Origin: Agrobacterium sp. a22-2
GTDB lineage: Bacteria > Pseudomonadota > Alphaproteobacteria > Rhizobiales > Rhizobiaceae
Assembly (NCBI RefSeq): GCF_012276985.1
Contig: NZ_JAAXMM010000004.1
Location: forward strand, 186,001 to 250,000
DNA length: 64,000 nt
Direction of reading: 5' to 3'
Position 1 is the stretch's first letter; each line of letters begins with the position of its first letter. Positions 1 through 8,726 of the stretch are shown in pieces. A program made the translations under genes and the position numbers. The notes below the pieces were generated by a model. The model ran no database searches, had not been told where the DNA came from, and saw nothing but the letters and a program-made list of their open reading frames with translations.

Positions 1-75
1 GGCTGCCAACATGGAGGCGCCGGCAAGGGTTGCGATGCCAAGCGACAATGCGCCGAACAATCTTCTCAAGTGCAT
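1..75 (-). CDS. N-terminus of a secreted/envelope protein (partial)
   Basis: Only the first 25 codons are inside the window; the gene runs off the left edge. The ATG is at 75-73 on the minus strand. The visible peptide starts MHLRRLFGALSLG and continues with a hydrophobic Ala/Leu/Gly stretch, which is a typical Sec signal peptide (n-region with Arg-Arg, then h-region). It is divergent from a heme-degrading monooxygenase and hutX. In rhizobia a TonB-dependent heme receptor or a periplasmic heme-binding protein often sits in that place, so that is a reasonable guess, but nothing in 25 residues proves it. Confidence 0.6.
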   Translation of the reverse strand, partial: MHLRRLFGALSLGIATLAGASMLAA

Positions 76-178
76 ATGATCATTGTCCTATCTGCCGATC
101 ATGCCATCACGGTCTCTAAAGGGTGAGGGCATCCGGAGCCGAAAATGCGAAGGGAATGGCGCTGTATTTCAGCGACAT

Positions 179-205
179 TTAACTTGACTATAATGCACAA
201 GTTTA
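179..205. promoter_or_regulatory. Inverted repeat around a TATAAT box, candidate iron/heme operator
   Basis: TTAACTTG (179-186) and CAAGTTTA (198-205) form an imperfect inverted repeat with an 11-nt spacer. The spacer holds TATAAT (189-194), a good -10 element. The site lies in the 297-bp divergent gap (76-372) between the truncated secreted protein and the heme monooxygenase. A repressor bound here would cover the -10. Which regulator (RirA, Irr, HmuP or other) cannot be told by eye; the site does not match the Irr ICE consensus. I see nothing else distinct in this gap. Confidence 0.4.
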
Positions 206-372
206 AATAAGAAGGCAACACCGCAACGGATGCGGAACAGTGCTGCCGGCAACCCCGAATGAGGGATTTTCGGCTCATGGGCTTTGTCCGTTGCCCGTTT
301 CAGGACTACCATCGGTGACCGCTACGGCTGCGATGGTCCGCCTTGCACCAGAACCGAAAGGAATTTCGATCC

Positions 373-714
373 ATGTATATCGCTATGAACCGTTTTCGCG
401 TCGTCCCGGGTTTCGAAGACGCGTTCGAGGCCCAGTGGCTGGGTCGGCAGGGGCGTCTGTCGGAAGTGCCGGGCTATATCGAATTCCAGATGCTCAAGGG
501 ACCGAAGGCCGAGGATCATACCCTCTATGCATCGCACACGGTCTGGGACAGCTATGACTCCTTCGTTGCCTGGACGAAATCCGAGCAATTCCGTGCTGCC
601 CATGCGCGCACCGGCGAGAGCAAGGTGCAGTATCTGTCCGGCCCGCATTTCGAAGGCTTTGAGGTGATCATCAGCGAAGACAGCGCCGGCAATCGCCGTT
701 CGCAGGCGGCTTGA
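373..714 (+). CDS. Heme-degrading monooxygenase, IsdG/HmuQ-like (ABM fold)
   Basis: Cytoplasmic enzyme of the antibiotic-biosynthesis-monooxygenase fold that opens heme to release iron. The protein is 113 aa starting MYIAMNRFRV. The IsdG-family catalytic triad is present at the expected places: Asn6, Trp67 and His77. The start at 373 is chosen because AAAGGA lies just upstream and the ABM strand begins right after it; a longer frame from 343 would add ten unrelated residues. It is followed 8 nt later by hutX, and both are divergent from a secreted protein, which fits a heme-uptake locus. In rhizobia such proteins are called HmuQ or HmuD; which of the two this is cannot be decided here. Confidence 0.85.
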   Translation: MYIAMNRFRVVPGFEDAFEAQWLGRQGRLSEVPGYIEFQMLKGPKAEDHTLYASHTVWDSYDSFVAWTKSEQFRAAHARTGESKVQYLSGPHFEGFEVIISEDSAGNRRSQAA

Positions 715-722
715 TCGGCGCC

Positions 723-1244
723 ATGGACACTGATGTGACTGACATGAATAGCCGGATCGAGCGGGCGAGGGCGGCCCTGGCCGAGAAGCCTGATGGCGTG
801 GTCGAGGCCATTGCCACCGCGGCCGATGTGACGCCGGCCGAAGTTCTGGCGCTGCTTCCCGATGGGGCGGCGAAGATCGTGCCGGCCGATCTGTTTGCCG
901 AGATCTGGCAGGAGTTCGGCAGCTGGGGCGAGGTGCTGATGATCGTCCACACGCAGGACATCGTGCTGGAAGTGGTCGGCGCGCTGCCGGCCGGCAGTGA
1001 AGGCCATGGCTGGTTCAACATCCATGGCGATAGCCCGATCGGCGGCCATATCCGCAAGGATCGCTGTGCCTCGATCGCCTTCATCGATCGCGCCTTCCAC
1101 GGTCGGCGGTCGTGCTCGATCTGGTTCATGAATGCAGACGGGCATGCGATGTTCAAGCTGTTCGTGCGCCGTGACGAGCAGAAGGAACTGCTCGCCGACC
1201 AGCTGACAAAGTTCGAGGCGCTCAGCGCCCGCCTGGCAGCGTAG
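723..1244 (+). CDS. hutX: Heme utilization cytosolic carrier protein HutX
   Basis: About 173 aa, matching the HutX/ChuX family (PF06228), dimeric cytosolic proteins that bind and carry heme after import. Recognisable parts are the N-terminal helical region (ARAALAEKPDGVVEAIA), the core EIWQEFGSWGEVLMIVHT and the segment GWFNIHGDSPIGGHIRKD, followed by a strand with MFKLFVRRDE. It follows the heme monooxygenase after only 8 nt, so they are probably co-transcribed and act in sequence: carrier, then heme opening. The start is uncertain: ATG 723 or ATG 744; a TTG at 711 would overlap the upstream stop. No strong Shine-Dalgarno is visible, which suggests coupling to the upstream gene. Confidence 0.88.
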   Translation: MDTDVTDMNSRIERARAALAEKPDGVVEAIATAADVTPAEVLALLPDGAAKIVPADLFAEIWQEFGSWGEVLMIVHTQDIVLEVVGALPAGSEGHGWFNIHGDSPIGGHIRKDRCASIAFIDRAFHGRRSCSIWFMNADGHAMFKLFVRRDEQKELLADQLTKFEALSARLAA

Positions 1245-1254
1245 TCAAGCGACG

Positions 1255-1280
1255 GTGAGGTCCGGCTTGCCGGGCTTCAC
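1255..1280. terminator. Hairpin between convergent genes
   Basis: GTGAGGTCCGG (1255-1265) pairs with CCGGGCTTCAC (1270-1280) over 11 positions, two of them G-U wobbles, around a CTTG loop. It lies between hutX (+) and the RTX-lysozyme gene (-) and overlaps the last codons of the latter. There is no clear T-run, so the terminator call is moderate. Confidence 0.4.
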
Positions 1281-2677
1281 AGCAGAAAATCCGACGCCGT
1301 CAGGTCGTGATGGCCGATCAGGACGATTTTCAGATCGGCGGAGGCGTCGCCATTGACGTCGCCTTCGATGATCGTGCGGGCGCTGCTGCCGGTTCCGGTC
1401 TGCGACCATTTGAGCTCGCCGGCATGGTGGGCAAAGGCAGACCCTTCGCTCGCCAGAAAGGTGAAGGCATGGCCCGCAGCCACGCCGTTACCGTCGATAT
1501 GCGACAGGTCGATGCGGTCCTGGCCGCTCACGAAGCCGGAGATTACGTCAGCCTGGCTCGGCCGGCTGTCGGACAGGGCGTTGAAATCGAAGGTATCGCG
1601 GCCGGCGCCGCCGAAAAGCTGGTCGGCCCCTGCGCCACCCTGCAGCCAGTCATTGCCGTTTCCGCCATAGAGCCTGTCATTGCCGGCATTGCCGATCAGC
1701 GCATCGTTTCCGTTTCCGCCCTCCAACCGGTTGGCGGCGGCGCTGCCCACCAAAAGATCGGAATCATTGGCCGCACTGTCGTGGCTTGTGCCATCGCCCT
1801 TCAGGGTGGTGAGCGAACCGCCGGCGACCTGTAGTTCCTCCAAAGCGAGGCCGGAGCCGATCTTGTAGGCGAGTTTCAGCCGAGCGATGGCCGGCGATAG
1901 TTCATCGAGGATCGCTTCGATGCCGGTTTCTCCCTTGATCCTTGCGGCGTCGGTCGGCGACCAGAGCGTTTCATAGGACAGGATCTTGTCGCGATGGACG
2001 GCATACATCGCGCCGGCCTCAAGGGCCTGCTTGGTGTTGGAATTGCCGTCGGTGTCGAACAGTTGGAAGCGCTCAGCCTCGACATAGCGGCGATTGGCGA
2101 TGCCGGCGATCTTGCTGCCATTGGAATTGTAGCGGATCTCGTACCAGGCTTCGGCCCGGTCGCCTTCAAGGATTGCCGCCTTCAGGTTGGGTCCAAGCAG
2201 GGAAGGGCTGTTGTAAGCCAGCGAAAACAGCACGGCCCGTTCGGTCGAGTTCGGAATGCCGGAAAGCCAGCGGTCCACATAGCTGTCATAGGTCGGGGCG
2301 ATGGCGGTGAGCGCCGCGCTGATCTGGCCGGAATTGGCAAAGACGAAGGAGACCGGAACCGCGCTGTCGCGGCTGTCGTGCCAGGTCTTCATCACGGCAT
2401 CCAGCCGCTTTTGCAGCAATGCGGTCTGGCCGCTTGCATAGTCGGCATCGACCACGGCCTGCAGGCGATCCAGCAGCGTGGCACTGGCGTGGCTTTTTCC
2501 GACCATCGCAGTCAGCACGGAAGAGAGATTGTATTTGAGATTGAAGCCGATGCCGATGGTCGCGTCGCCAACGACGTCGAGATACGGCTTGTAGGTGGCG
2601 CCTTCGAGCAGAACCAGGAGGTCGGAACGGGTGGCGCGGTAGGCGGCGGCGCTGCCAATCGTGTTCCAGTTCAGCAC
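1277..2677 (-). CDS. RTX-tailed GH24 lysozyme-like protein
   Basis: 466 aa in two parts. Residues about 15-245 resemble phage-type lysozyme (GH24): the segment around LLEG, YLD and ATIGIGF has Glu25, Asp34 and Thr40, the same 0/+9/+15 spacing as the T4 lysozyme triad Glu11-Asp20-Thr26. Residues about 315-365 carry nonapeptide RTX Ca-binding repeats (GGNGNDALIG, GGNGNDWLQG, GGAGADQLFG), followed by a serralysin-like C-terminal module ending LTASDFLL. There is no N-terminal signal peptide, so export by a type I secretion system reading the C-terminal signal is expected. This would be a secreted, calcium-folded peptidoglycan hydrolase. No T1SS genes are nearby. It is convergent with hutX. Confidence 0.82.
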   Translation of the reverse strand: MLNWNTIGSAAAYRATRSDLLVLLEGATYKPYLDVVGDATIGIGFNLKYNLSSVLTAMVGKSHASATLLDRLQAVVDADYASGQTALLQKRLDAVMKTWHDSRDSAVPVSFVFANSGQISAALTAIAPTYDSYVDRWLSGIPNSTERAVLFSLAYNSPSLLGPNLKAAILEGDRAEAWYEIRYNSNGSKIAGIANRRYVEAERFQLFDTDGNSNTKQALEAGAMYAVHRDKILSYETLWSPTDAARIKGETGIEAILDELSPAIARLKLAYKIGSGLALEELQVAGGSLTTLKGDGTSHDSAANDSDLLVGSAAANRLEGGNGNDALIGNAGNDRLYGGNGNDWLQGGAGADQLFGGAGRDTFDFNALSDSRPSQADVISGFVSGQDRIDLSHIDGNGVAAGHAFTFLASEGSAFAHHAGELKWSQTGTGSSARTIIEGDVNGDASADLKIVLIGHHDLTASDFLL

Positions 2678-2915
2678 GGAGGATCTCCCAAGAATGCCTG
2701 TCCGCCTATCCTAAGGGCTGATCCGAAAGATTCGGTAAGAAAAGACGGTAAATGGAGTTTGCCGATCCCTTTGGTGCGACCGCCGATCGTGTCGGCGTGC
2801 AGGGCGACGAGGCTGTCGGATGTTGCTCCCATTCTTTTCTTCGCCATGCAATCGCCCTATGGTTCGGCCAAATGTCGGCGGCCGCTTCGATCATGGCTGA
2901 GCTAAGGAACAGATT

Positions 2916-5468
2916 TTGCAACGGTTAAAGCATATTCTCTCGATTTGCCGGTTGACGGCACTGCTGGTCTTGCTTGCGATTTCGGCAATGCCGCTGGGGT
3001 TACCGCGCGCGGCTGTGGCGCAGGATCCGGTTCTGACCACGCCAAGCGATCCGGTTGGCGACGCGCAGACCCGCGTCGAGGCCGCCCAGAAGCAGCTCGA
3101 TTCGCTGCGCGCTGCCGTCGAGGCCGATCCTACAGACGACGCGAGGCTGGTCGATACCAAGGCGAAGTCCGATACGCTAGCCCGCGAGATGCTGCAGGTC
3201 ACGGTCGACCTCCGGCCACGCTTCGAGGAAATCAAGACGCGGCTGGAGCAGCTTGGCGAAGCGCCGAAGGACGGGCAGCCCGCCGAAGCGCCTGAAGTGT
3301 CCGACGAGCGCAGCAAGCTGGTGGCCGACCGCCTGGAGATCAATACGCTGACCGGCAAGGCGGAAGATGTGTCGATCGGCGCGACGCAGCTCTCCAATGC
3401 CATCACCAAGATCCGCCGCGACCTGTTCGCAGACCAGATCCTTGCCCATACCGATCTGTCCGGGGAGGTGTTTTCCGAGGCCTGGACCTCGTTTGGGGTC
3501 GAGATCCAGACTTTCAACCGCACGGTCGGCAGTTGGCTGAGTTTTGTCTGGAAGTTCAAGCGCCTACAGTTGGGCACCGCCATCATGTTGTCGCTGGCCA
3601 TGGCGCTGATCCTGCTGATGGCCGAATACCGTCTGTTCGGATCGCTGATCAAGCGCGATCCGGCTGCCCAGAACCCGGCCTATATGAGCCGGTTCTCGGT
3701 GGCCTTCTGGTCGACGATCATTCCGACCCTGGCGATCACTGCCTTCCTGGTCGGATCGTATTTCTTCCTCGAAACCTTCAATGTGCTCCGTCCGGACATT
3801 GCGTCGATCATCTCCGGAGCATTCGCGTTGATCGGCCTGATGTTTTTCGTGTCGAAGCTGACCCGCGCGGTGCTGGCGCCGAGTGAATCGAGCTGGCGGT
3901 TGGTGCGGGTGTCCGACCGCGGCGCCCGCGACCTGGAATATGCGATCTTGGCCATGGCGCTGATCAACGGTGCCGATTACGTGCTCGGTTCGATCAGCGA
4001 GACTTTGGGCTCGCCGGTGGTGCTGACCGTTATCAAGAGCCTGGTGTCCTCCGTGGTGGTGGGGCTGATCATCTTCATCATGTCCTTTATGAAGCCGGTG
4101 ATCTCCAAGCATGACGAGCCTTCCGTTGACGGAAGACCATGGCCGCGCTGGGTGGCCGTGACCATGCGCCTGACCGGGGCCTGCCTCATCCTGGCTAGTC
4201 TCACCGGCTATGTCGGCCTTTCCCGCTTCCTGGCCACCCAGTTGATCCTGACCGGCGCGGTGATTGCCACCATGTATATCGGCATTCGCTCGGGCCGGGC
4301 CGTGTCGGCGCCAAACCAGTTCGGCGAGACCCTGGTCGGCCGCTATCTGCAGAAGCGCTTTGCTCTGTCGCCCGTGGCGCTCGATCAATCCGGCATTGCG
4401 GCAGGCCTGCTGATCTATGTTTTTGTGCTGGTGATCGGCATTCCGCTGATCCTGATGTCCTGGGGATTCCAGCCGCGCGATCTGCAGCTGTGGTTCTTCA
4501 ATCTCTTCACAGAGATCAACCTGGGCAATATCCGCATCTCGATCGTCGGCATTCTGGGCGGTGTCCTGCTGTTCGCGCTCGGCCTGGTCGCCACCCGCTG
4601 GTTCCAGAAATGGCTCGATGGCAATGTCATGGCCCGCTCCCATGTCGATACCGGCGTGCGCAATTCCGTGCGCACCGGTATCGGCTATCTCGGCACGGGG
4701 CTGGCCGGCCTGATCGGCATTTCGGCTGCCGGCATCGATCTTTCCAGCCTGGCGCTGGTGGCCGGCGCCCTGTCTCTCGGCATCGGTTTCGGCCTGCAGA
4801 ATATCGTGTCGAATTTCGTGTCGGGGCTGATCCTGCTGGCCGAACGCCCTTTCAAGGTCGGCGACTGGGTGGCCACCGGCACGACGGAGGGCTTTGTCCG
4901 GAAAATCTCGGTGCGCGCCACCGAGATCGAGACATTCCAGCGGCAGACGATCATCGTGCCGAATTCGGAGCTGATCAATGCCTCGGTCGGCAACTGGACC
5001 CATCGCAACACGTTGGCGCGCGTCGATATCCTGGTGGGTGTCAGCTACGACAGCGATCCACGTCGGGTCATCCAGATCCTCACCGAGATTGCCGGCGAGC
5101 AGCCCGGCGCCATGCGCAATCCCGAACCGTTCGTGGTCTTCCTGGCCTTTGGCCAGTCCTCGCTCGATTTCCAGCTGAGTTTCTTCGTCGCCGACGTGCT
5201 CAACAGTCTGGCGGTCAAGAACGAGACGCGGATCCGGATTGTCGAGCGCTTCCGCGAAGAAGGAATCGAAATTCCGTTCCCGCATCAAGATTTGCGTATC
5301 CTGATGCGATCGGGTGATCTCGACACCAAGCGCAAGGGTCGCGGCGACGAGGATGATGCATCCACACTTTCCAAGCGGCCCGAAGCCGGGTCTGCGTCGA
5401 AGCCACAGCCGCCGGTGGAGCAAGGGGATTTGCAAGACGAGCCCTCTGATGACACACTCGAAAGATGA
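2916..5468 (+). CDS. MscS-family mechanosensitive channel with DUF3772 domain
   Basis: 850 aa inner-membrane protein, far longer than E. coli MscS and of the MscK-like large class. After a signal peptide (ends near AVAQ, residue 36) there is a periplasmic coiled-coil/DUF3772 region (about 40-210), then about ten membrane helices. The MscS core is around residues 590-790, with the pore-helix signature SLGIGFGLQNIVSNF near residue 620 and the downstream beta domain (ERPFKVGDWV, IIVPNSELIN). The acidic C-terminal tail has low complexity. The start is TTG 2916 with AAGGA eight nt upstream; no suitable ATG is nearby. Role: release of solutes on hypo-osmotic shock. Confidence 0.9.
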   Translation: MQRLKHILSICRLTALLVLLAISAMPLGLPRAAVAQDPVLTTPSDPVGDAQTRVEAAQKQLDSLRAAVEADPTDDARLVDTKAKSDTLAREMLQVTVDLRPRFEEIKTRLEQLGEAPKDGQPAEAPEVSDERSKLVADRLEINTLTGKAEDVSIGATQLSNAITKIRRDLFADQILAHTDLSGEVFSEAWTSFGVEIQTFNRTVGSWLSFVWKFKRLQLGTAIMLSLAMALILLMAEYRLFGSLIKRDPAAQNPAYMSRFSVAFWSTIIPTLAITAFLVGSYFFLETFNVLRPDIASIISGAFALIGLMFFVSKLTRAVLAPSESSWRLVRVSDRGARDLEYAILAMALINGADYVLGSISETLGSPVVLTVIKSLVSSVVVGLIIFIMSFMKPVISKHDEPSVDGRPWPRWVAVTMRLTGACLILASLTGYVGLSRFLATQLILTGAVIATMYIGIRSGRAVSAPNQFGETLVGRYLQKRFALSPVALDQSGIAAGLLIYVFVLVIGIPLILMSWGFQPRDLQLWFFNLFTEINLGNIRISIVGILGGVLLFALGLVATRWFQKWLDGNVMARSHVDTGVRNSVRTGIGYLGTGLAGLIGISAAGIDLSSLALVAGALSLGIGFGLQNIVSNFVSGLILLAERPFKVGDWVATGTTEGFVRKISVRATEIETFQRQTIIVPNSELINASVGNWTHRNTLARVDILVGVSYDSDPRRVIQILTEIAGEQPGAMRNPEPFVVFLAFGQSSLDFQLSFFVADVLNSLAVKNETRIRIVERFREEGIEIPFPHQDLRILMRSGDLDTKRKGRGDEDDASTLSKRPEAGSASKPQPPVEQGDLQDEPSDDTLER

Positions 5469-5595
5469 ACCGGACATTCAGCCTGGGTTCAGTTCCAAGG
5501 CGGTAGACCAAAGCCATGCTCTTCTCCGTGGTGCCGTCTGTCGCCATGGCTCGGGGGCGGCAATCAGAGGACGGCGCAGCGGCGCTGTGATCGAC

Positions 5596-5859
5596 ATGGC
5601 AAGACTTGTTTTGGCACTGCTTGTTTCGGCGGCAGCGGCATCCGGCGCCCTGGCGGCGTCAATCACGAATGCCGGCGAGGGGACAGTCACGCTGACCGTC
5701 GTGGAAAAAGGCACGAAGGTGAACGTTGCCATCGACGCCGGCGCCACTGAAACCATGTGCCCCGCCGGTTGTTTCGTTACCCTGCCGAATGGCGACCGTA
5801 TCGGCCTGGTCGGCAACGAAACCGTGGAAATCAAGAATGGGGCCGCTTTGATCAAGTAG
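5596..5859 (+). CDS. Small secreted protein of unknown function
   Basis: 87 aa. Residues 1-20 (MARLVLALLVSAAAASGALA) form a clear signal peptide; the mature part is about 67 aa with two cysteines (MCPAGC) and a beta-rich pattern (VTLTVVEKGTKVNVAI, RIGLVGNETVEIKNG). It is probably a periplasmic protein. I recognise no family. The start at 5596 is chosen because the signal peptide begins there; the same frame stays open upstream to 5314 but that part overlaps the end of the channel gene and looks non-coding. It lies 127 nt behind the MscS-type gene on the same strand. Confidence 0.65.
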   Translation: MARLVLALLVSAAAASGALAASITNAGEGTVTLTVVEKGTKVNVAIDAGATETMCPAGCFVTLPNGDRIGLVGNETVEIKNGAALIK

Positions 5860-6227
5860 AGCCGGGCCGACGACATGCAACGCGTTGCGACCGGCACCAA
5901 TTTGCCCGGTCTCCGGACCTGCAGTGCCGGACGGCGCGTCGCCTTGGCGCTACATCGTCGCGGTGCAACTGTCGGGGCAAAGTGCGGGCCGATCCGGCAT
6001 CCCGAAATCAATGATCTCTTCTGGCTGGGTGGGTCACTGATCCTCTTACCCATTGGCACCCCGGCGCTTTGTATTTGCCGATGATCAAGACTACTGCAGA
6101 AAAACATGCTCTTCTCTTCAATTATAGGGACAAATTGTCGCCTTATGCCTCATTTCCGGCGGATTAACGGTTCTGCAAGCCGTTGGGAGTATTGTCTTGA
6201 TCAGTTCTCTCACGACAAAGGCACGCC
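5860..6227. other. Intergenic, no gene seen
   Basis: 368 bp between the small secreted protein and the REC-REC gene. No convincing coding frame or strong terminator was found. The last 60 bp are AT-richer and probably hold the promoter of the response-regulator gene, with AAAGG just ahead of its ATG. Confidence 0.4.
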
Positions 6228-7052
6228 ATGACTTTCTTAGGTGTTTCCGGAATGCAGTATTCCGGAGAGTCATTTCCCGACGTACGAATAATTGTCGCGG
6301 AGGATTCCAATGTTTTTACATCGATGATTGGGACCCGACTGAAGGAGCTTTTCAACATCAATGCGGAGATTTGCAGAACCTTCGAGGATCTGCAGGCGGC
6401 GAACGAGCTCTCGGACGAGCCGGTTACTTTGGCCATTTCGAACATCAACCTGCCGGGCGCCGAAAACGGCGAGGCGCTTGAATATCTTGTCGACCTGAAT
6501 ATTCCGACCATCGTTTTTACCGGCACTTTTCAGGAAAAGACACGTGAGAAACTGCTGGCCAAGGACATCGTTGACTATATTCTCAAGGACAACATTTTCG
6601 CGGTCGAGATGTTGGCGGAATCGATCTGCCGCTTTCTGACCAACCATCGCCACCATGTGCTGATCGTCGACGACAGCCCGACGGCGCGCGCCTTGCTATC
6701 CAGCCGCCTGAAGCGCTACAATTTCCGGGTCAGCACCGCCGAGAACGGCATGAAGGCTCTGGAGATTCTGAAAGCCAACGCGGATATCGGCCTTGTCGTC
6801 ACCGACTACAACATGCCCGACATCGACGGTTTCGAACTGACCCGCCGCATCCGTTCCGTGCGTGGGTCTCATGAACTGAGGATCATCGGCGTTTCGTCAT
6901 CGACCGACCGGCTTCTGTCGGCCCGGTTCCTGAAGGTGGGCGGGAACGATTTCATGCTGCGTCCGTTTATCGACGAGGAGTTCTATTGCCGCGTCAACCA
7001 GAACCTGGACACACTGGTTCAGATCAAGGCGGGCCAGCAAAGGCGGGCCTGA
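6228..7052 (+). CDS. Tandem double-receiver response regulator (REC-REC), first receiver degenerate
   Basis: 274 aa with two CheY-like receiver domains and no output domain. REC1 (about 19-135) keeps the acidic pair (AEDSN, residues 25-26) but has Asn72 (AISNINLPG) where the phospho-acceptor Asp should be; the paralogous protein encoded just downstream has VVDLNLPD there. REC2 (about 142-265) is canonical: IVDDS at 147-150, phospho-acceptor Asp193 in VTDYNMPD, and VSSS and RPF near the switch Thr/Lys positions. REC1 is therefore likely a pseudo-receiver that responds to protein contact rather than phosphate. Start ATG 6228 with AAAGG upstream. It is probably co-regulated with the diguanylate cyclase at 7211. 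Confidence 0.88.
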   Translation: MTFLGVSGMQYSGESFPDVRIIVAEDSNVFTSMIGTRLKELFNINAEICRTFEDLQAANELSDEPVTLAISNINLPGAENGEALEYLVDLNIPTIVFTGTFQEKTREKLLAKDIVDYILKDNIFAVEMLAESICRFLTNHRHHVLIVDDSPTARALLSSRLKRYNFRVSTAENGMKALEILKANADIGLVVTDYNMPDIDGFELTRRIRSVRGSHELRIIGVSSSTDRLLSARFLKVGGNDFMLRPFIDEEFYCRVNQNLDTLVQIKAGQQRRA

Positions 7053-7210
7053 GGCCACAGGGCTCACATCTTCTGCTTCTCCTTCCTGGTTAGGGGGGAG
7101 ACGATCCTGCTCGTATAGTGTTTTTGTATTCGACGATGTGTTCGTGCGCCGCAGTTGAGCGGCACCTTTTTCGGGAACGCCCGGCTGGCGCATCGCCAAG
7201 GGTGGGGTTT

Positions 7211-8563
7211 ATGTCCATGTCCTTTTCATTCGACGTCTCATACCACGCTCGCAAGACCATGTTCGAGAGTTGCAATGTCCTATTGATCGAAGATTCCCGG
7301 TCGATAGCCTCGGTTCTGTCGCACCGACTGGCGGTAGAACTCGGCACGACCGTGACGCATTGCGCGTCCACCAAGGCGCTTCGCGAGGCGATCGTCGGGC
7401 GGGGCCGCAAGTACGATATCGCCGTCGTCGATCTCAACCTGCCGGATTCGCCGAATGGCGAAGTCCTCGACATGGCGGTGGAGCAGGGCATACCGGTTAT
7501 CGTCTTCACCGCAACCTTCAATCTCGACATGCGCGAGCGCATCGTCGAGAGGGGCGTTTCGGACTATATCATCAAGGACAACGACCGGGCCCTCGACATG
7601 GTGGTCGCTTCCGTGGAGCGTGTGCTGTCCAATCGCGCCGTCCGGATTCTGGTCGTCGATGATGTCGCCTCGGCCCGTCGTCATCTGGTGGAACTGTTAA
7701 CCCTGCAGCAATTCAGTGTGCTGGAGGCGAGTACCGGCACGCAGGCGCTCGACATGCTCCGGCAGCATTCGGACATTTCGCTCGTGCTGACCGATTACAA
7801 CATGCCCGACATGGACGGTTACGAGCTGACGCGCCGCATCAGACGCAGCTATGACAGCAGCCAGTTGCGCGTCATCGGAATTTCCTCATCGTCTGACCGC
7901 CTGCTGTCGGCAAGTTTCCTGAAAGCCGGTGCCTGCGACTTCGTCTATCGGCCCTATGTGGCCGAGGAGCTGCAGTGCCGGATCAACCAGAATATCGAAA
8001 CGCTGTCGCAGATCCGGCAATTGCGGGAAGCGGCCTTCAACGACTATCTCACCGGCCTCTACAACAGGCGGTATTTCTTCGAGCAGGGGCCGGTGCTGAT
8101 CGACAATTGTCTGGGTCGGCACACGCCCTGTAGCGTGGCGATGCTCGACATCGATCATTTCAAGAAGCTCAATGATACCTATGGGCACGAGGGCGGCGAC
8201 AGGGTGTTGAAGGCCGTGGCACTCAAGCTCAAGTCGTTGCTGAGCGAACCGGCCTGCCTGCTGGGGCGGCTCGGTGGCGAGGAGTTCGGCCTGTTGCTGC
8301 CGGGTGTCGATTCGGCAGAAGCCACGGTGATTTGCGAAAAGATCCGTCACGCCCTGTCGGAGATCAAGGTGGCGGTCGACGACAAGGACGTGGCGATCAC
8401 CGTCTCCATCGGCATTGCCGAGGTTGGCGGGCGCGAGAGCTTCGACAACTACCTGAATGCCGCCGACCAGTTTCTCTATCTCGCCAAGCGCTATGGTCGC
8501 AACCAGGTCTATTCCGACCGCTCAATTGTGGCGGAGCCGGTTTCGAGGGCGAGCGGCTCATAA
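7211..8563 (+). CDS. REC-REC-GGDEF diguanylate cyclase (PleD-like)
   Basis: 450 aa. REC1 (about 21-140) has Asp74, REC2 (about 144-265) has Asp195 in LTDYNMPD, and the GGDEF domain (about 275-440) has GGEEF at 355-359 with the Mg-binding DIDHFKKLNDTYGH segment upstream. It should make c-di-GMP on phosphorylation, controlling attachment and motility. The inhibitory I-site RxxD five residues before GGEEF is replaced by Glu-Pro-Ala-Cys, so feedback inhibition by product is probably absent. The receiver part is clearly paralogous to the REC-REC protein encoded just upstream, in the same domain order as PleD. Start ATG 7211 with AAGGGTGGGG upstream; the frame is open further but without a ribosome site. 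Confidence 0.92.
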   Translation: MSMSFSFDVSYHARKTMFESCNVLLIEDSRSIASVLSHRLAVELGTTVTHCASTKALREAIVGRGRKYDIAVVDLNLPDSPNGEVLDMAVEQGIPVIVFTATFNLDMRERIVERGVSDYIIKDNDRALDMVVASVERVLSNRAVRILVVDDVASARRHLVELLTLQQFSVLEASTGTQALDMLRQHSDISLVLTDYNMPDMDGYELTRRIRRSYDSSQLRVIGISSSSDRLLSASFLKAGACDFVYRPYVAEELQCRINQNIETLSQIRQLREAAFNDYLTGLYNRRYFFEQGPVLIDNCLGRHTPCSVAMLDIDHFKKLNDTYGHEGGDRVLKAVALKLKSLLSEPACLLGRLGGEEFGLLLPGVDSAEATVICEKIRHALSEIKVAVDDKDVAITVSIGIAEVGGRESFDNYLNAADQFLYLAKRYGRNQVYSDRSIVAEPVSRASGS

Positions 8564-8726
8564 TACCACGTCTCGATGATAGGAACCCATAGGCTTCCGT
8601 CACCGAGATTTGGTAAAGGACGCTGGCCTCTGTCGGGCATTTTTCGGGCTGCACTGGCGATCGGCGCGCCACGGCCTATATAAGGGGTCCGCTCTTACCC
8701 TTTTTGCCCCACCCCAGAAGGTGCCC

